From Pseudoxanthomonas mexicana (GTDB taxonomy: Bacteria > Pseudomonadota > Gammaproteobacteria > Xanthomonadales > Xanthomonadaceae): a stretch of 5,589 nucleotides of DNA. Below are positions 5,341-5,589 of the stretch, in pieces. Where the stretch lies: positions 1 to 5,589 of the forward strand of contig NZ_LSIF01000070.1 in the NCBI RefSeq assembly GCF_001556105.1, given 5' to 3'. A program made the translations under genes and the position numbers. Each line of letters starts with the position of its first letter. Position 1 is the first letter of the stretch. The notes under the pieces are model-generated. The model searched no databases and was not told where the DNA came from. It worked only from the letters and a program-made list of their open reading frames with translations.

Positions 5341-5589
5341 ATGAAAATCAAACGCTTCGTTGCCCCCGACATGCGCACCGCCTTCGCGATGGTGCGGCAG
5401 GAGCACGGCCCGGATGCGGTGATCCTGTCCAACCGGGTCACCGAGGACGGCGTCGAGATCGTTGCCGCGAGCAACTACGACGAAGCGCTGGTGCAGCGCA
5501 CGCTGGATGCGATGCGCCCGGCCGCGCCCGCCGCGCCGCTGCATCCGCTGCTCGACCCCACCACCCCGGCACCGGCCGCCAACGCCCCG
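5341..5589 (+). CDS. flhF: FlhF, flagellar SRP-like GTPase (N-terminal part, runs off the right edge)
   Basis: FlhF is a membrane-associated GTPase of the SRP/FtsY family that sets the number and polar position of flagella. Only the first 83 codons are present and the frame is open to the last base. The N-terminal MKIKRFVAPDMRTAFAMVRQEHGPDAVILSNR with GVEIVAASNYDEAL is the characteristic FlhF B-domain start. The final visible part is Pro/Ala-rich (from about residue 60), as expected for the variable linker before the NG GTPase domain, which lies outside the window. It follows flhA by 47 bases with no terminator or clear promoter, so it is probably in the same transcript. The ribosome site is weak (CCGGAT about ten bases upstream); the bases CACGCCATG around this start are the same as at the flhB start. 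Confidence 0.93.
   Translation, partial: MKIKRFVAPDMRTAFAMVRQEHGPDAVILSNRVTEDGVEIVAASNYDEALVQRTLDAMRPAAPAAPLHPLLDPTTPAPAANAP

Overview
The window is GC-rich DNA from a gammaproteobacterium. The style of the genes (FlhB, FlhA and FlhF in the order flhB-flhA-flhF, a membrane GGDEF protein directly upstream, a RpoN-type promoter and a CRP/Clp-like site) fits the Xanthomonadaceae/Lysobacteraceae (Xanthomonas, Stenotrophomonas, Pseudoxanthomonas, Lysobacter, Luteimonas). The family is an inference and the genus cannot be fixed from this sequence alone.

Layout: (1) positions 1-463 hold the ligand-binding half of a TetR-family regulator. Its N-terminal reading frame is interrupted inside the window. 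It is followed by a textbook intrinsic terminator at 504-527. (2) Positions 528-862 are about 335 bases without a credible gene. They carry several inverted repeats, a CRP/Clp-like site (GTGA-N6-TCAC) and a plausible -10 box for the next gene. (3) Positions 863-1894 encode a six-TM diguanylate cyclase with an intact GGEEF active site and an intact RxxD inhibitory site. (4) Positions 1895-2087 are non-coding and contain a strong sigma-54 promoter (TGGAACG-N4-TTGCA), whose -24 element lies inside a 19-bp palindrome. (5) flhB (2088-3218) and flhA (3215-5293) overlap by ATGA and encode the substrate-specificity switch and the main export gate of the flagellar type III export apparatus. (6) flhF starts at 5341 and runs off the right edge.

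How the genes work together: FlhB and FlhA are export-gate proteins at the base of the flagellum, and FlhF is the SRP-type GTPase that places the flagellum (typically polar). The sigma-54 promoter suggests that the operon is a RpoN-dependent class, probably activated by a FleQ-type enhancer-binding protein encoded elsewhere. The upstream diguanylate cyclase makes c-di-GMP, the signal that usually opposes motility. The CRP/Clp-like site in front of it suggests a possible feedback loop, because Clp of this family is a c-di-GMP-responsive regulator. The coding content is otherwise conventional. I found no CRISPR array, tRNA, rRNA, insertion sequence, or sign of a new multi-gene system. The points worth a second look are the disrupted TetR gene and the regulatory architecture of the two intergenic regions.
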